The notes below the pieces were generated by a model. The model ran no database searches, had not been told where the DNA came from, and saw nothing but the letters and a program-made list of their open reading frames with translations. Shown in pieces: positions 18,479-30,466 of a DNA stretch of 64,000 nt (positions are counted from its first letter, which is position 1; every line of letters begins with the position of its first letter). Both the position numbers and the translations under genes were made by a program. The DNA is from Asaia sp. W19 (GTDB lineage: Bacteria > Pseudomonadota > Alphaproteobacteria > Acetobacterales > Acetobacteraceae): NCBI RefSeq assembly GCF_003994335.1, contig NZ_PNQZ01000061.1, positions 124,001-188,000 on the forward strand, written 5' to 3'.

Positions 18479-18896
18479 ATCTCTCGGTTTCATGGGCAGG
18501 GCGATGAGAGTCCCTGTCCGTGAGCGCGCCTCATGCGCTCGCAAGCGCGAGACGCGCGGAAGAACGCGCGGTGAGTTATCCTGTGGTTACCATGGATACC
18601 GCATGCTTTGCCGCAGATGCGGCTCAGGAATGCATCCTAAATTACGCTCGTTGATCCGCTATCGCTGATTGTCTTCGCGGTACCGCATTTTCGCGTCGGC
18701 TGGGACAAGACCGTGCCCATGTGTCTTTCTGCACAGGATATGCTGCCAGGGCGAGTAGGGAAGATGAGCCCCTTACGACAAGGCATAGCGGACTACGTTT
18801 TATGCCCTGCCGGATGGGTACAGCCGGATCGATTCCGTCAAGCGGAGGACGAGTCACCTCCGCGCAGATGCCCGCTCGTAGTGAGCGGGCAGAGCC
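18479..18896. other. convergent spacer between glycosyltransferase cluster and ilvA
   Basis: 418 nt without a supported gene. Near the left end, GGCAGGG (about 18496-18502) can pair, with one wobble, with CCCTGTC (about 18512-18518), possibly ending the glycosyltransferase message. At the right end is the ilvA hairpin listed separately. The middle shows no open frame with a ribosome site and no recognised motif. Confidence 0.5.
18870..18890 (-). terminator. hairpin downstream of ilvA
   Basis: GCCCGCTC (18870-18877) and GAGCGGGC (18883-18890) form a perfect 8-bp stem with a 5-nt loop, 6 nt beyond the ilvA stop on the minus strand. There is no T run, so it may act as an mRNA-end stabiliser or a factor-dependent stop. 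Confidence 0.5.
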
Positions 18897-20108
18897 TTAG
18901 CCACGCACAAGATGATAGTGGCTGCGCAGATCGGCCTCGATCTGATCGGCATGGGTGCCGTCTCGGGCTTCGATCATGATCTCCAGCTCCGCCGTCTGAA
19001 CCGAAGGCGCAGCGAAGAGACGCTGATGAGATACCTCGATGATATTACCCCCCGCATTACCGATGCGGGTCGAGATGTCAGCCAGAACGCCGGGGCGATC
19101 AGGTATCTGCAAGGTGAGCGACAGCAGGCGACCGTCGCGGCGCAGCGCGCGTAGCAGCGTATTGGCGAAGATACGCGTGCCGATATTCCCGCCCGTAATT
19201 GGCAGGGCCACACGCTTGCCCTCAAAGATTTCGGGATAGGCCATGACGGCGGCGAGTGCTGCGGCGCCAGCGCCTTCAGAGACCTGCTTCGCCTGCTCGG
19301 CCAGATGGGCAATAGCGGATTCCACCTGCAACTCGGTCACGACCAGGACCCGATCCAGGAGTGGGCTGACCGTCTCGAAACAGGTATTGCCAATCTGCAT
19401 GACGGCGATGCCCTCGGCGATGGTAGAGCCGCCGCGCGCCTGAACCGCTGCTTCGGGGAACGCGGAGAGCGAGGCATGGCTCTCGACCTGGACACCGATG
19501 ATCTTCGTGTTGGGGCTGAGAGCGGCCGCCGCGATGGCGGAGCCACTGATCAACCCGCCGCCGCCAATGGGCAAAACAAGATAATCGAGCGCCGGACTAT
19601 CTTCTATCAGCTCGATGGCGAATGTCCCCTGACCGGCCATGACGGCTACGTCATTGAAGGGATGCACCAGAACGAGGCCGTGCTTCTGACGGATCTCTTC
19701 GGCGACGAGTGAGGCCTCGGCGAAATCCTCGCCATCGGTCACGACATGAGCGCCCCAGCCGCGTGTGCGTTCCACCTTGGCGGAAGGGGTATGACGGGGC
19801 ATGACGATGGTGGCATTAATGCCGAGCAGGCTGGCATGACGCGCCACGCCCTGAGAGTGATTGCCCGCCGAGACGGCAATCACGCCGCGCTTTTTCTCAT
19901 CCGTGCTCAGGAGCGCCAGCTTGTTGGCAGCGCCACGCTCCTTGAACGAGGCCACAGCCTGCAAATTCTCGAGCTTCAGCCAGATATCCGCGCCCGTCAT
20001 CTTGGAGAGCGCGGCGCAGCGAATGCTGGGCGTACGCATGATATGCGGGGCGATCCGCTCATGAGCGGCAAGGATATCGGCGAAGGAGAGGGTGAGGCTT
20101 TCAGACAC
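18897..20108 (-). CDS. ilvA: threonine ammonia-lyase
   Basis: PLP enzyme converting threonine to 2-oxobutanoate, the first committed step to isoleucine. The 403-residue protein has the PLP lysine in ASFKERGAANKL (Lys56), SAGNHSQGVA (about 80-89), the phosphate-cradling GGGGLISG (about 180) and a single C-terminal ACT-like domain (about 325-403, LTLQIPDRPGVLADISTRIGNAGGNI). The short form with one ACT domain is common in alphaproteobacteria; E. coli IlvA has a longer two-part regulatory tail. It lies 72 nt downstream of greA in the same direction. The family is clear; a catabolic rather than biosynthetic role cannot be excluded. Confidence 0.93.
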   Translation of the reverse strand: MSESLTLSFADILAAHERIAPHIMRTPSIRCAALSKMTGADIWLKLENLQAVASFKERGAANKLALLSTDEKKRGVIAVSAGNHSQGVARHASLLGINATIVMPRHTPSAKVERTRGWGAHVVTDGEDFAEASLVAEEIRQKHGLVLVHPFNDVAVMAGQGTFAIELIEDSPALDYLVLPIGGGGLISGSAIAAAALSPNTKIIGVQVESHASLSAFPEAAVQARGGSTIAEGIAVMQIGNTCFETVSPLLDRVLVVTELQVESAIAHLAEQAKQVSEGAGAAALAAVMAYPEIFEGKRVALPITGGNIGTRIFANTLLRALRRDGRLLSLTLQIPDRPGVLADISTRIGNAGGNIIEVSHQRLFAAPSVQTAELEIMIEARDGTHADQIEADLRSHYHLVRG

Positions 20109-20180
20109 GGTCTTCTTTTCTTGCTTTGGGGCCGGCCGCCCGAAACAGCCAGACGCCAGCCCGTGCTGATGCTGATCCGC

Positions 20181-20654
20181 TTATTTGAAAACGACGGTCA
20201 GGATCTCATAGCTTTTGTCGCCACCGGGCGTGGGTACGGTCACGCTGTCGCCCACGGATTTGCCAATGAGCGCCTTGGCAAGCGGCGAGGAAACGGAGAG
20301 ACGGCCCAGCTTGATATCGGCCTCGTGGACGCCCACGATCTGATAGCTGCTTTCCTTGTCGGTTTCCTCATCGACCAGTTCGATATGGGCGCCGAACTTC
20401 ACCGTATCGCCCGAGAGCTGCGAGGGATCGATGACCTCGGCGGTCGAGATCAGTTCCTCAAGTTCGAGAACGCGTCCTTCGATGAATGACTGGCGGTCGC
20501 GTGCGGCGTGGTATTCGGCATTTTCCGAAAGATCGCCATGGGCGCGTGCCTCGGCAATGGCGCGGATGACGGCAGGACGGTCTTCGCTTTTCAGCCGACG
20601 CAGTTCATCTTCTAGACGGGTCAAACCTTCACCGGTCATCGGAATCTTCTGCAC
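20181..20654 (-). CDS. greA: transcription elongation factor GreA
   Basis: Rescues backtracked RNA polymerase by stimulating transcript cleavage. The 157-residue sequence has the N-terminal coiled coil with the acidic tip [20 protein letters not shown] (conserved D-x-SENAEY) and the C-terminal FKBP-like domain ending YEILTVVFK. The start is GTG at 20654, giving the canonical MQKIPMT beginning, with GGGGA about 8 nt upstream. An in-frame ATG lies 15 nt further in. A long leader with a strong hairpin precedes it. Confidence 0.96.
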   Translation of the reverse strand: MQKIPMTGEGLTRLEDELRRLKSEDRPAVIRAIAEARAHGDLSENAEYHAARDRQSFIEGRVLELEELISTAEVIDPSQLSGDTVKFGAHIELVDEETDKESSYQIVGVHEADIKLGRLSVSSPLAKALIGKSVGDSVTVPTPGGDKSYEILTVVFK

Positions 20655-20686
20655 AGCGCATTCCCCAAAACGAGTTCAGCCCTCGC

Positions 20687-20721
20687 GCAGGGCCCTGAGA
20701 CAAGATGTCCCGGGGCCCTGC
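20687..20721 (-). promoter_or_regulatory. hairpin in the greA leader
   Basis: GCAGGGCCC (20687-20695) and GGGCCCTGC (20713-20721) are perfect 9-bp complements; inside, GACA and TGTC can extend the stem. In the message this hairpin ends 32 nt before the greA start. Just after it, CGAG-N7-CTCG precedes TTTT, a weak terminator shape. In E. coli the greA leader is prematurely terminated to give the small RNA GraL; a similar arrangement is inferred here. Confidence 0.5.
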
Positions 20722-20771
20722 ACGGGGCATGGATGGGCATGAGACAATCCCCGCCCGCAATTTGATCAGAT

Positions 20772-20800
20772 AAATTAGGGCTTCCGGGGCGTGAATTCAA
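20772..20800 (-). promoter_or_regulatory. candidate greA promoter
   Basis: On the minus strand TTGAAT (20800-20795) and TAATTT (20777-20772) are separated by exactly 17 nt. Both are good matches to sigma-70 -35 and -10 hexamers. Transcription from here would give a ~110-nt leader containing the hairpin at 20687-20721. Confidence 0.55.
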
Positions 20801-21057
20801 GGCAAGCCTCAGAATGAGACCCTGTTTTGTACAGAGTTGATCAATGGGGGAAGGGAAACAGGTCTCCGTCCTGAGACCCGTCAGAGGGCGGTCGCCCTTT
20901 GGAGATCCTCTACCGGAGGTGGCGACGCAGGAATGCACGGCACCCGTGGAATAAGGATGAGAGGGGCGACCCCCTTTCCGGAGCACGTGGCAGAGCCTCG
21001 CCAAACCCCCACCCGGTCAAAAAATCGGGCAGGGGAAAGGGACAAAGCTCCGCCGCC
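20801..21057. repeat. spacer with two related short palindromes
   Basis: Between the greA promoter and the carB stop. AGGGCGGTCGCCCT (20885-20898) and AGGGGCGACCCCCT (20962-20975) are two similar 14-nt palindromes 77 nt apart, each flanked on the right by CTTT/TTT. They may be members of a dispersed extragenic palindrome family. The open frames across this stretch look non-coding. Confidence 0.45.
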
Positions 21058-24312
<3,255 letters not shown>

Positions 24313-24315
24313 GGA

Positions 24316-25668
24316 TCAGGCTGCCTTCTTGTCCATGAGCGCGACGAAGCGCTCGAAGAGATAGAATGAATCGGACGGTCCCGGGCTGGCCTCGGGATGA
24401 TACTGAACCGAGAAGGCATCGAGCTTGGTGCTGCGAATGCCCTCATTCGAGCCGTCGAACAGGCTGGTATGGGTGATGATCACGTCTTCTGGCAGGGATT
24501 TGTCATCTACCGCAAAGCCGTGATTCTGGCTGGTGATTTCCACGCGACCTGAAGCCAGATCCTTGACTGGCTGGTTCGCGCCGCGATGGCCGCGCTCCAG
24601 CTTGTAGGTCTTCGCCCCAAGAGCCTGAGCCAGAAGCTGATGGCCGAGGCAGATGCCGAAGACGGGGATGTCCGCATCCAGCACGCCCTTTATGGCGGGA
24701 ACCGCGTAGATTCCGGTCGCGGCCGGGTCACCGGGACCATTGGAGAGGAACACGCCCTCGGGGTTGTGGCGCAGGATCTCTTCCGCCGTTGCGGTAGCAG
24801 GCACCACGGTCACGTCGCAGCCTGCCGTCACGAGGCAGCGCAGGATGTTGCGCTTGGCGCCATAATCGACAGCCACGACGCGTCGGCGTGTGCTGCGCTC
24901 CGCGGCAGGCTTCTGCCAGACGCCCAGCTCCCAGGAGTAGCTCTGGGTGCAGGTCACGTCCTTGGCCAGATCCATGCCTTCGAGGCCGGGCCATGAAACG
25001 GCTTGGGCGCGCAAGGCACCAAGGTCGAACTGGCCGTCCTTGGGGAAGGCGAGGACGGCGGTCTGGGGGCCGCCATCGCGCAGGCGGCGGGTGATCAGGC
25101 GCGTATCGATGCCCGAGATACCGGGCAGGTTCTGGCCGATCATCCACGTGGCGAGGGTCTGAGTCGAGCGCCAGTTGGCGGGCAGGGTCACGTCTTCCTT
25201 CACCACAACGCCGCGTGCGGCCACGCGCTGGGCCTCGTCATCCTCGGCATTCGTGCCGACATTGCCGATATGTGGAAAGGTGAAGGTCACGATCTGCCCG
25301 GCAAAGGACGGATCGGTGAGCGTCTCCTGATAGCCGCTCATGCCGGTATTGAAGCAGAGCTCGCCAATGGCGGCGCCATCGGTATGGGCGCCAAAGCCGA
25401 CGCCCCACAAAACGGTGCCATCGGCCAGAACGAGGGCGGCATTCGCGCCTTCAGGGCAGGTATCGGTCACGGTCGGTCTATCCTCCTGAGGCGTCTGCGG
25501 ATCGAGGTCCGAGAGGGAAATGCCGGGCAGGCGCAGCAGTGCCGCCCAGTGCTTGCCGGGGATGGCGCGCGATTGGCGCCATTTGCGTATGGCCTCGGTG
25601 CCGACGCCGGTCAGGCCTGCCAGCGCCTCGGCGCCGCCTGCCTTCTCGATGATCTCTTCGATGTCCAT
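24316..25668 (-). CDS. carA: carbamoyl-phosphate synthase small subunit with N-terminal HTH-like domain
   Basis: Glutaminase subunit. The core (from about residue 75) is a normal CarA: GELCFNTGMSGYQE, VDYGAKRNILRCL, nucleophile Cys340 in PVFGICLGHQ, and His424/Glu426 in QYHPEA. The extra ~60 N-terminal residues (IIEKAGGAEALAGLTGVGTEAIRKWR then IPGKHWAALLRLPGISLSDL) read as a Cro/YdaS-like helix-turn-helix. From memory, NCBI has a small domain model (carph-isopro) for such N-termini; not checked. ATG 25668 has a strong ribosome site (GGGAGGA, 5-nt spacing). Val67 is a GTG (25470) with its own GGAGGA 10 nt upstream, which would give a 384-aa CarA of classical size. Both products may be made. 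Confidence 0.95.
   Translation of the reverse strand: MDIEEIIEKAGGAEALAGLTGVGTEAIRKWRQSRAIPGKHWAALLRLPGISLSDLDPQTPQEDRPTVTDTCPEGANAALVLADGTVLWGVGFGAHTDGAAIGELCFNTGMSGYQETLTDPSFAGQIVTFTFPHIGNVGTNAEDDEAQRVAARGVVVKEDVTLPANWRSTQTLATWMIGQNLPGISGIDTRLITRRLRDGGPQTAVLAFPKDGQFDLGALRAQAVSWPGLEGMDLAKDVTCTQSYSWELGVWQKPAAERSTRRRVVAVDYGAKRNILRCLVTAGCDVTVVPATATAEEILRHNPEGVFLSNGPGDPAATGIYAVPAIKGVLDADIPVFGICLGHQLLAQALGAKTYKLERGHRGANQPVKDLASGRVEITSQNHGFAVDDKSLPEDVIITHTSLFDGSNEGIRSTKLDAFSVQYHPEASPGPSDSFYLFERFVALMDKKAA
25468..25486 (-). promoter_or_regulatory. internal ribosome site and GTG start within carA
   Basis: On the minus strand GGAGGA (25486-25481) sits 10 nt before an in-frame GTG (25470-25468). Starting here removes the HTH-like domain and leaves a 384-residue CarA, close to the 382 residues of the E. 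coli protein. It marks either the original start before fusion or a second, functional start. Confidence 0.6.
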
Positions 25669-25737
25669 GGCTGTCCTCCCGTCCTTTTCTCTCGGACGCT
25701 CGTGGTCTTGGTGCTAGATAGGCGCTTGAGAGGGGAA

Positions 25738-25754
25738 TGGGAAGTTTTTTCCCA
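25738..25754. promoter_or_regulatory. dyad 1 (TGGGAA-N5-TTCCCA), candidate carA operator
   Basis: TGGGAAGTTTTTTCCCA is a 6-5-6 palindrome. On the minus strand TATCTA (25720-25715) is a plausible carA -10; 17 nt further up, the -35 position falls on TTCCCA (25743-25738), one arm of this dyad. A protein bound here would block carA transcription. Confidence 0.55.
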
Positions 25755-25776
25755 CTCCTTCAGGTGGCCCGAAATG

Positions 25777-25793
25777 TGGGAAAAATATTCCCG
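25777..25793. promoter_or_regulatory. dyad 2 (TGGGAA-N5-TTCCCG)
   Basis: TGGGAAAAATATTCCCG repeats the spacing and arms of dyad 1 with only the last base different; centres are 39 bp apart. An A/T-rich loop (AAATA) could overlap a weak yqeY -10 on the plus strand. Two copies in a 183-nt divergent region point to a specific regulator. Confidence 0.55.
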
Positions 25794-25851
25794 CGCGCTG
25801 AGGGCGAGAATGCGGACTGGCCGTTGCGCCAGAGCCGGGAAAGGAAAGACT

Positions 25852-26304
25852 ATGTCCCTGAGAGAGACGATCTCGAACGACCTGAAGACTGCCATGAAGG
25901 CCAAGGAAATGGACCGCGTGGCGCAGATCCGTGGCATCACTGCGCGCATCAAGGACCTTGATGTTGCGGCGCGCGCCAATGGCAAGGAAGTTGGGGATGA
26001 GGATATCCTCCCGATGCTGCGCAGCATGATCAAGTCGCGCACCGAATCGGCCACCATGTATCGCGAGGGCGGTCGCCCCGAACTGGCCGAGAAGGAAGAG
26101 GCCGAGATCGAGACGATCAAGACCTACCTCCCGCCTGAGATGGACGAGGCGACGCTGAATGCCGAGATCGACGCCGCCATCGCCGAGGCCGGTGCCACCA
26201 GCATGAAGGAAATGGGCAAGGTCATGGGCGTGCTCAAGGCAAAGTTCGGCAGCGCGCTCGATATGGGCCGCGTGAATCCCGTCGTCAAAGCCCGCCTCTC
26301 CTGA
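25852..26304 (+). CDS. yqeY: GatB/YqeY domain protein
   Basis: A 150-residue protein of the YqeY family, related to the tail domain of the amidotransferase GatB. Family features visible are MSLRETISNDLKTAMKAKEMDRVAQIRGI at the start, YLPPEMDEATLNAEI in the middle and MGKVMGVLKAKFGSALDMGRVNPVVKARL at the end. The frame is open far upstream, but this ATG has GGAAAGGA ahead and matches the family start. It lies just before dnaG, as in many alphaproteobacteria, and is divergent from carA. The cellular role is not well defined. Confidence 0.93.
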   Translation: MSLRETISNDLKTAMKAKEMDRVAQIRGITARIKDLDVAARANGKEVGDEDILPMLRSMIKSRTESATMYREGGRPELAEKEEAEIETIKTYLPPEMDEATLNAEIDAAIAEAGATSMKEMGKVMGVLKAKFGSALDMGRVNPVVKARLS

Positions 26305-26318
26305 GCGCAGGCTGAAGC

Positions 26319-28181
26319 ATGGCGTTCGATCCCGGTTTTCTGGACGAGCTGCGCGCCCGCACCCCCATCGCGGCGGTGATCGGGCGTCGCACCAAGCTCA
26401 GCCGTTCGGGCCGCAACTGGAAGGCATGCTGCCCCTTCCATGGGGAAAAGACGCCGTCCTTCTATGTCTATGACGATCATTTCCATTGCTTCGGCTGTGG
26501 GGTGCATGGCGATGTGATCTCCTTCGTCATGCAGAGCGAGGGGCGCAGCTTTCCCGAGGCGGTCGAGCAACTGGCCAATGAGGCCGGGCTCGACATGCCG
26601 CGTCAGGATCCGAGGCAGGAGGCCCGCTCCCGCGAGGCACGCTCTTTGGGCGATGTGCTGGAGGCGGTGCAGAACGTCTATCGTCAGGCGCTTTACGCCC
26701 CGGCCGGACGTCAGGCTCTGGCCTATCTGCGTCGTCGCGGCCTGACCGATGCCACGATCGAGCGGTTTGGCCTGGGCTGGGCGGGGGAAGGGCGCGGCGC
26801 CCTGCTCGAAGCCCTGCGCGGGCAGGACATCACGGCGGATCAGCTCATGCAGGCCGGGTTGATGCGTGTGGATGAGCATGGCGCACCGAGGGGCGAGCTG
26901 TTCTTCTCACGCGTGATGTTTCCCATACGCGACCGCCGCGGCAAGCTGATCTCTTTCGGAGGGCGGACGCTGGGTGATGCCCAGCCCAAATATGTGAACG
27001 GCCCCGAGACGGCGCTCTTTTCCAAGCGCCGCGCCCTCTATAATCTGGATCAGGCGCGTAACGCCTTACGTGACCTTGGTCAGACCCTGATCGTGGCCGA
27101 AGGCTATATGGATGTCATCGCCCTTGCTCAGGCCGGGTTTGAGGCCGCTGTGGCACCGCTCGGCACCGCGATGGGAGTAGAGCAGCTGGAATTGCTCTGG
27201 CGCGAAGCGTCCCACCCCGTTCTCTGTCTCGATGGCGATGCGGCGGGCGCGCGCGCCGCGCTGCGTGTCGCCGAACTGGCATTGCCCCTGCTATCGCCTG
27301 AGCGCAGTCTCAAATTCTGTCGCCTCGATCCCAAGGACGACCCGGATAGCCTCATCCGGCGTGATGGGCCTCAGGCCATGCGTCAGGTGATTGATGGCGC
27401 GCGTTCGCTTGCGGATGAGTTGTTCCAGCTCATGCTGTCTGGGGTGCAGCATGACGTGCCCGAACAGCGCGCGGCGCTGAAGAAGCGGCTTGAGGCTTCT
27501 GCGGCACTGATTGCGGACAAGGATCTGGCGTCCGAGTATCGACGCGCGCTGATGGATCGTTTTTTTGCCTCCGCCCAGCGCGGTGGCGGGCGGGGTGGCA
27601 CCGGACGGGGTATGCCGGCACGGCGCACGTCCGGTCAGGGTGGGGCGGGAGGCGGCGCGCGGCAGAACAGGGCGCGGACAATCGAGGTCGGCAGCGGGGC
27701 GCTGGAGCGGCTGCGTCTCTTGACCACATTGGTGCTCCGTCATCCCGCCATCCTGCCGCAGATCGAGGATCCCTATGGGCGCCTTGATCTGCCTCATCCT
27801 CTGGATGAGCTGCGCGACGCCGTTCTGGACTGGTTCGGAGCGCGGGCAGACACGCATCCCGAGGCCCTCACGTCAGCGGCCTGTCTCGTAGCGCTGGATG
27901 ATGAGGGGCTTGGTGATGAGGCCCGGGGACTTCTTGAGCGCGGCGTACTCCCCCCGGCTCAGGCGGAAAAGAACGGTCTGTTCAGCCTGGAGCCCATACA
28001 GCAGTGGTGGCATTTCTTCGGGCTCGTCAATTTCCCTGCCTTTGTGCGCGAAGTGGAGCAGGACATGCAGGCCGCGCTGGCCAATCCGTCCCTTGAAGGA
28101 TTGCCTGACGCGCTGCTTGTACGCCTGCGTACCCTCGATCGCCTGCGCCGCGGGGAAGAAGGCGATGAGGATGAGGGATGA
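26319..28181 (+). CDS. dnaG: DNA primase
   Basis: Synthesises RNA primers at the replication fork. The 620-residue protein has the N-terminal CHC2 zinc-binding domain (Cys38-PFH, then CFGCG at about 57-61), the catalytic core with FGGRTLGD and the Toprim signature (LIVAEGYMDVIALAQAGF, LCLDGDAAG), and a less conserved C-terminal helicase-interaction region after a Gly/Arg-rich linker (about residues 425-450). It follows yqeY by 14 nt and precedes rpoD, the classical macromolecular-synthesis order. Confidence 0.97.
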   Translation: MAFDPGFLDELRARTPIAAVIGRRTKLSRSGRNWKACCPFHGEKTPSFYVYDDHFHCFGCGVHGDVISFVMQSEGRSFPEAVEQLANEAGLDMPRQDPRQEARSREARSLGDVLEAVQNVYRQALYAPAGRQALAYLRRRGLTDATIERFGLGWAGEGRGALLEALRGQDITADQLMQAGLMRVDEHGAPRGELFFSRVMFPIRDRRGKLISFGGRTLGDAQPKYVNGPETALFSKRRALYNLDQARNALRDLGQTLIVAEGYMDVIALAQAGFEAAVAPLGTAMGVEQLELLWREASHPVLCLDGDAAGARAALRVAELALPLLSPERSLKFCRLDPKDDPDSLIRRDGPQAMRQVIDGARSLADELFQLMLSGVQHDVPEQRAALKKRLEASAALIADKDLASEYRRALMDRFFASAQRGGGRGGTGRGMPARRTSGQGGAGGGARQNRARTIEVGSGALERLRLLTTLVLRHPAILPQIEDPYGRLDLPHPLDELRDAVLDWFGARADTHPEALTSAACLVALDDEGLGDEARGLLERGVLPPAQAEKNGLFSLEPIQQWWHFFGLVNFPAFVREVEQDMQAALANPSLEGLPDALLVRLRTLDRLRRGEEGDEDEG

Positions 28182-28500
28182 ACTCTCCCTGAAAGCCTCA
28201 AATGTTCAGGGAGCGCGCGCCGATAGATAGGGATAACGGGGAATAACGCGGAGCCCAGCCAAAGGCGCGACTCGAAAAGAGCGACCCCTACCCTTGACTT
28301 CGGGGCGCGTATCGCCCACCTGCACGATGCCGAAATTGCTGGCGCTCGCGCTGGTGGATCGCAATTGGAAGAGAGGTCAGCCCTGGGGCTGACGGGCGGG
28401 TCGGCGTTCTGTGCTTGCAGAGCGCTGGCCAAGCGCGTTTCTTTCATGGCTGGTTTTATGCGTGGCGTTCGATAGGGCGTGCGGGAGCAGGGAGTAGGGT
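28182..28500 (+). other. dnaG-rpoD spacer
   Basis: 319 nt with no supported gene. Directly after the dnaG stop, CTCCCTGAA (28185-28193) and TTCAGGGAG (28205-28213) form a perfect 9-bp stem with an 11-nt loop but no T run, a likely 3'-end structure of the dnaG message. TTGACT at 28294-28299 could be a -35, but no convincing -10 follows. The rpoD ribosome site GGGAG lies near 28490. Confidence 0.5.
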
Positions 28501-30450
28501 ATGGCGACGAAAGCGGCCACGGGAACGGAGCGGAACGCGCAGGACCAGGACGGCGATACCAATGTCCTCGACACGCAATCCGGTGCGGTCAAGCGGCTCA
28601 TCGCCAAGGGACGTGAGCGCGGCCATATCACGTTCGACGAGCTGAATGCTGTCCTGCCGCAGGACCAGATGTCTTCTGAGCAGATCGAAGACATCATGGC
28701 GATCTTCTCCGAAATGGGAATCCAGGTCGTCGAGAATGAGGAAAACGAGGATTCTGACGAACCCGAGGAGAAATCCGAGGAAAAGGAAGAAGCTGAGGAC
28801 GCCGAAGAATCCCCAACTGGCAATGTGAGCGAGAGCGCAGGCCGTACCGATGACCCGGTACGCATGTACCTGCGCGAAATGGGCTCGGTCGAGCTGCTGT
28901 CGCGCGAGGGCGAAATCGCCATTGCCAAGCGCATCGAAGCCGGTCGCGATGAAATGATCGGCGGGCTGTGCGAGAGCCCGCTGACCTTCCGCGCCATCAT
29001 CTCCTGGCATGACAAGCTGAAGGAAGGCGAGATGTTGCTGCGCGACATCGTCGATCTGGAGGCCATGCAGGGCGGTCCTTCCGAGGAGGAAACCGCCGAG
29101 AACGAGAATGGGGAAGAGAACGAGGATAACCTCGACGAGGAGCCCGCAAACGAGGAAGGCGGCGACCCGGAGAGCTCCGGTCTGTCCCTTTCTGCGCTCG
29201 AGGAAAAGCTCAAGCCCGAAATCCTGGCCCATTTCGAGGCAATCGAGCCTCTTTACGATACGCTGCGCGCGCTGCAGGTGCGCCGTATCGAGACCCTGAC
29301 CAGCGGATCCGAAACCAGCGGCTCTTCCGAGCAGGAGTACGAGAAACTCCGCATGGAACTCGTGAAGATGGTCGAGCAGGTCCATCTCCACAACAACCGC
29401 ATCGAGGAGCTTGTGACCCAGCTCAAGGTGCAGTTCCAGCGCCTGAACAACCTCGAAGGTCGCATGCTGCGCATGGCGGAAAGCTGCCGCGTATCACGTG
29501 ACGACTTCCTGCAGAAATATCGCGGCTACGAGCTCGACCCCAACTGGTTGGCCTCCGTCTCGGCACTTTCCGGCAAATCCTGGAAGAATTTCACGACGCG
29601 CTATGCCGAGCAGATCATCGATCTGCGTAATCAGGTGGCAGATCTGGCGCATAGCACTGGCTTGCCGGTAGGCGAGTTCCGTCGTGTCTATGCCGTGGTC
29701 TCGCGCGGCGAGCGTGATACCACCCGCGCCAAGAAGGAAATGATCGAGGCCAATCTCCGCCTCGTGATCTCGATCGCCAAGAAGTACACCAATCGCGGTC
29801 TGCAGTTCCTGGATCTGATTCAGGAGGGCAATATCGGCCTGATGAAGGCGGTGGACAAGTTCGAGTATCGTCGCGGCTACAAGTTCTCGACCTATGCGAC
29901 ATGGTGGATCCGTCAGGCCATCACGCGTTCGATTGCCGATCAGGCGCGCACCATTCGTATCCCGGTGCATATGATCGAGACGATCAACAAGCTCGTGCGC
30001 ACGTCCCGTCAGATGCTGCATGAAATCGGGCGTGAGCCCGCGCCTGAGGAACTGGCCGAGAAGCTGGGTATGCCGCTTGAGAAAGTGCGCAAGGTTCTCA
30101 AGATCGCCAAAGAGCCGATCTCTCTCGAAACCCCGATCGGTGACGAGGAAGACAGCCATCTGGGTGACTTCATCGAGGACAAGACCGCTGTCATCCCGCT
30201 CGATGCCGCGATCCAGACCAATCTGCGCGAGGCGACCACGCGCGTTCTGGCCTCGCTCACCCCGCGTGAGGAACGTGTGCTGCGTATGCGCTTTGGTATT
30301 GGCATGAATACCGATCATACGCTGGAAGAAGTCGGGCAGCAGTTCAACGTGACCCGCGAGCGTATCCGCCAGATCGAGGCAAAGGCGTTGCGCAAGCTCA
30401 AACATCCGAGCCGCAGTCGCAAGCTGCGTTCCTTCCTCGACGACAACTGA
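28501..30450 (+). CDS. rpoD: RNA polymerase primary sigma factor (sigma-70)
   Basis: House-keeping sigma factor, 649 residues. Region 1.1 is [24 protein letters not shown]; a highly acidic linker follows (about residues 80-105). Region 1.2 begins [21 protein letters not shown]. The non-conserved region holds a second acidic stretch (about 195-225). Region 2 is [44 protein letters not shown], then [12 protein letters not shown] (region 3), and region 4 with the [37 protein letters not shown]. The length and acidic inserts are normal for proteobacterial RpoD. Confidence 0.98.
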   Translation: MATKAATGTERNAQDQDGDTNVLDTQSGAVKRLIAKGRERGHITFDELNAVLPQDQMSSEQIEDIMAIFSEMGIQVVENEENEDSDEPEEKSEEKEEAEDAEESPTGNVSESAGRTDDPVRMYLREMGSVELLSREGEIAIAKRIEAGRDEMIGGLCESPLTFRAIISWHDKLKEGEMLLRDIVDLEAMQGGPSEEETAENENGEENEDNLDEEPANEEGGDPESSGLSLSALEEKLKPEILAHFEAIEPLYDTLRALQVRRIETLTSGSETSGSSEQEYEKLRMELVKMVEQVHLHNNRIEELVTQLKVQFQRLNNLEGRMLRMAESCRVSRDDFLQKYRGYELDPNWLASVSALSGKSWKNFTTRYAEQIIDLRNQVADLAHSTGLPVGEFRRVYAVVSRGERDTTRAKKEMIEANLRLVISIAKKYTNRGLQFLDLIQEGNIGLMKAVDKFEYRRGYKFSTYATWWIRQAITRSIADQARTIRIPVHMIETINKLVRTSRQMLHEIGREPAPEELAEKLGMPLEKVRKVLKIAKEPISLETPIGDEEDSHLGDFIEDKTAVIPLDAAIQTNLREATTRVLASLTPREERVLRMRFGIGMNTDHTLEEVGQQFNVTRERIRQIEAKALRKLKHPSRSRKLRSFLDDN

Positions 30451-30466
30451 TCGGCGGGGATGGCTC

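Noticed and set aside
25738..25793. MraZ-type TGGGA boxes
   Set aside because: MraZ boxes are direct repeats ahead of the division cluster; here the TGGGA elements are inverted and no mra genes are near.
28228..28246. TAGGGATAACGGGGAATAA resembles the I-SceI homing endonuclease site
   Set aside because: Only the first ten bases match exactly, and there is no intron, intein or endonuclease gene. Chance likeness is more probable.
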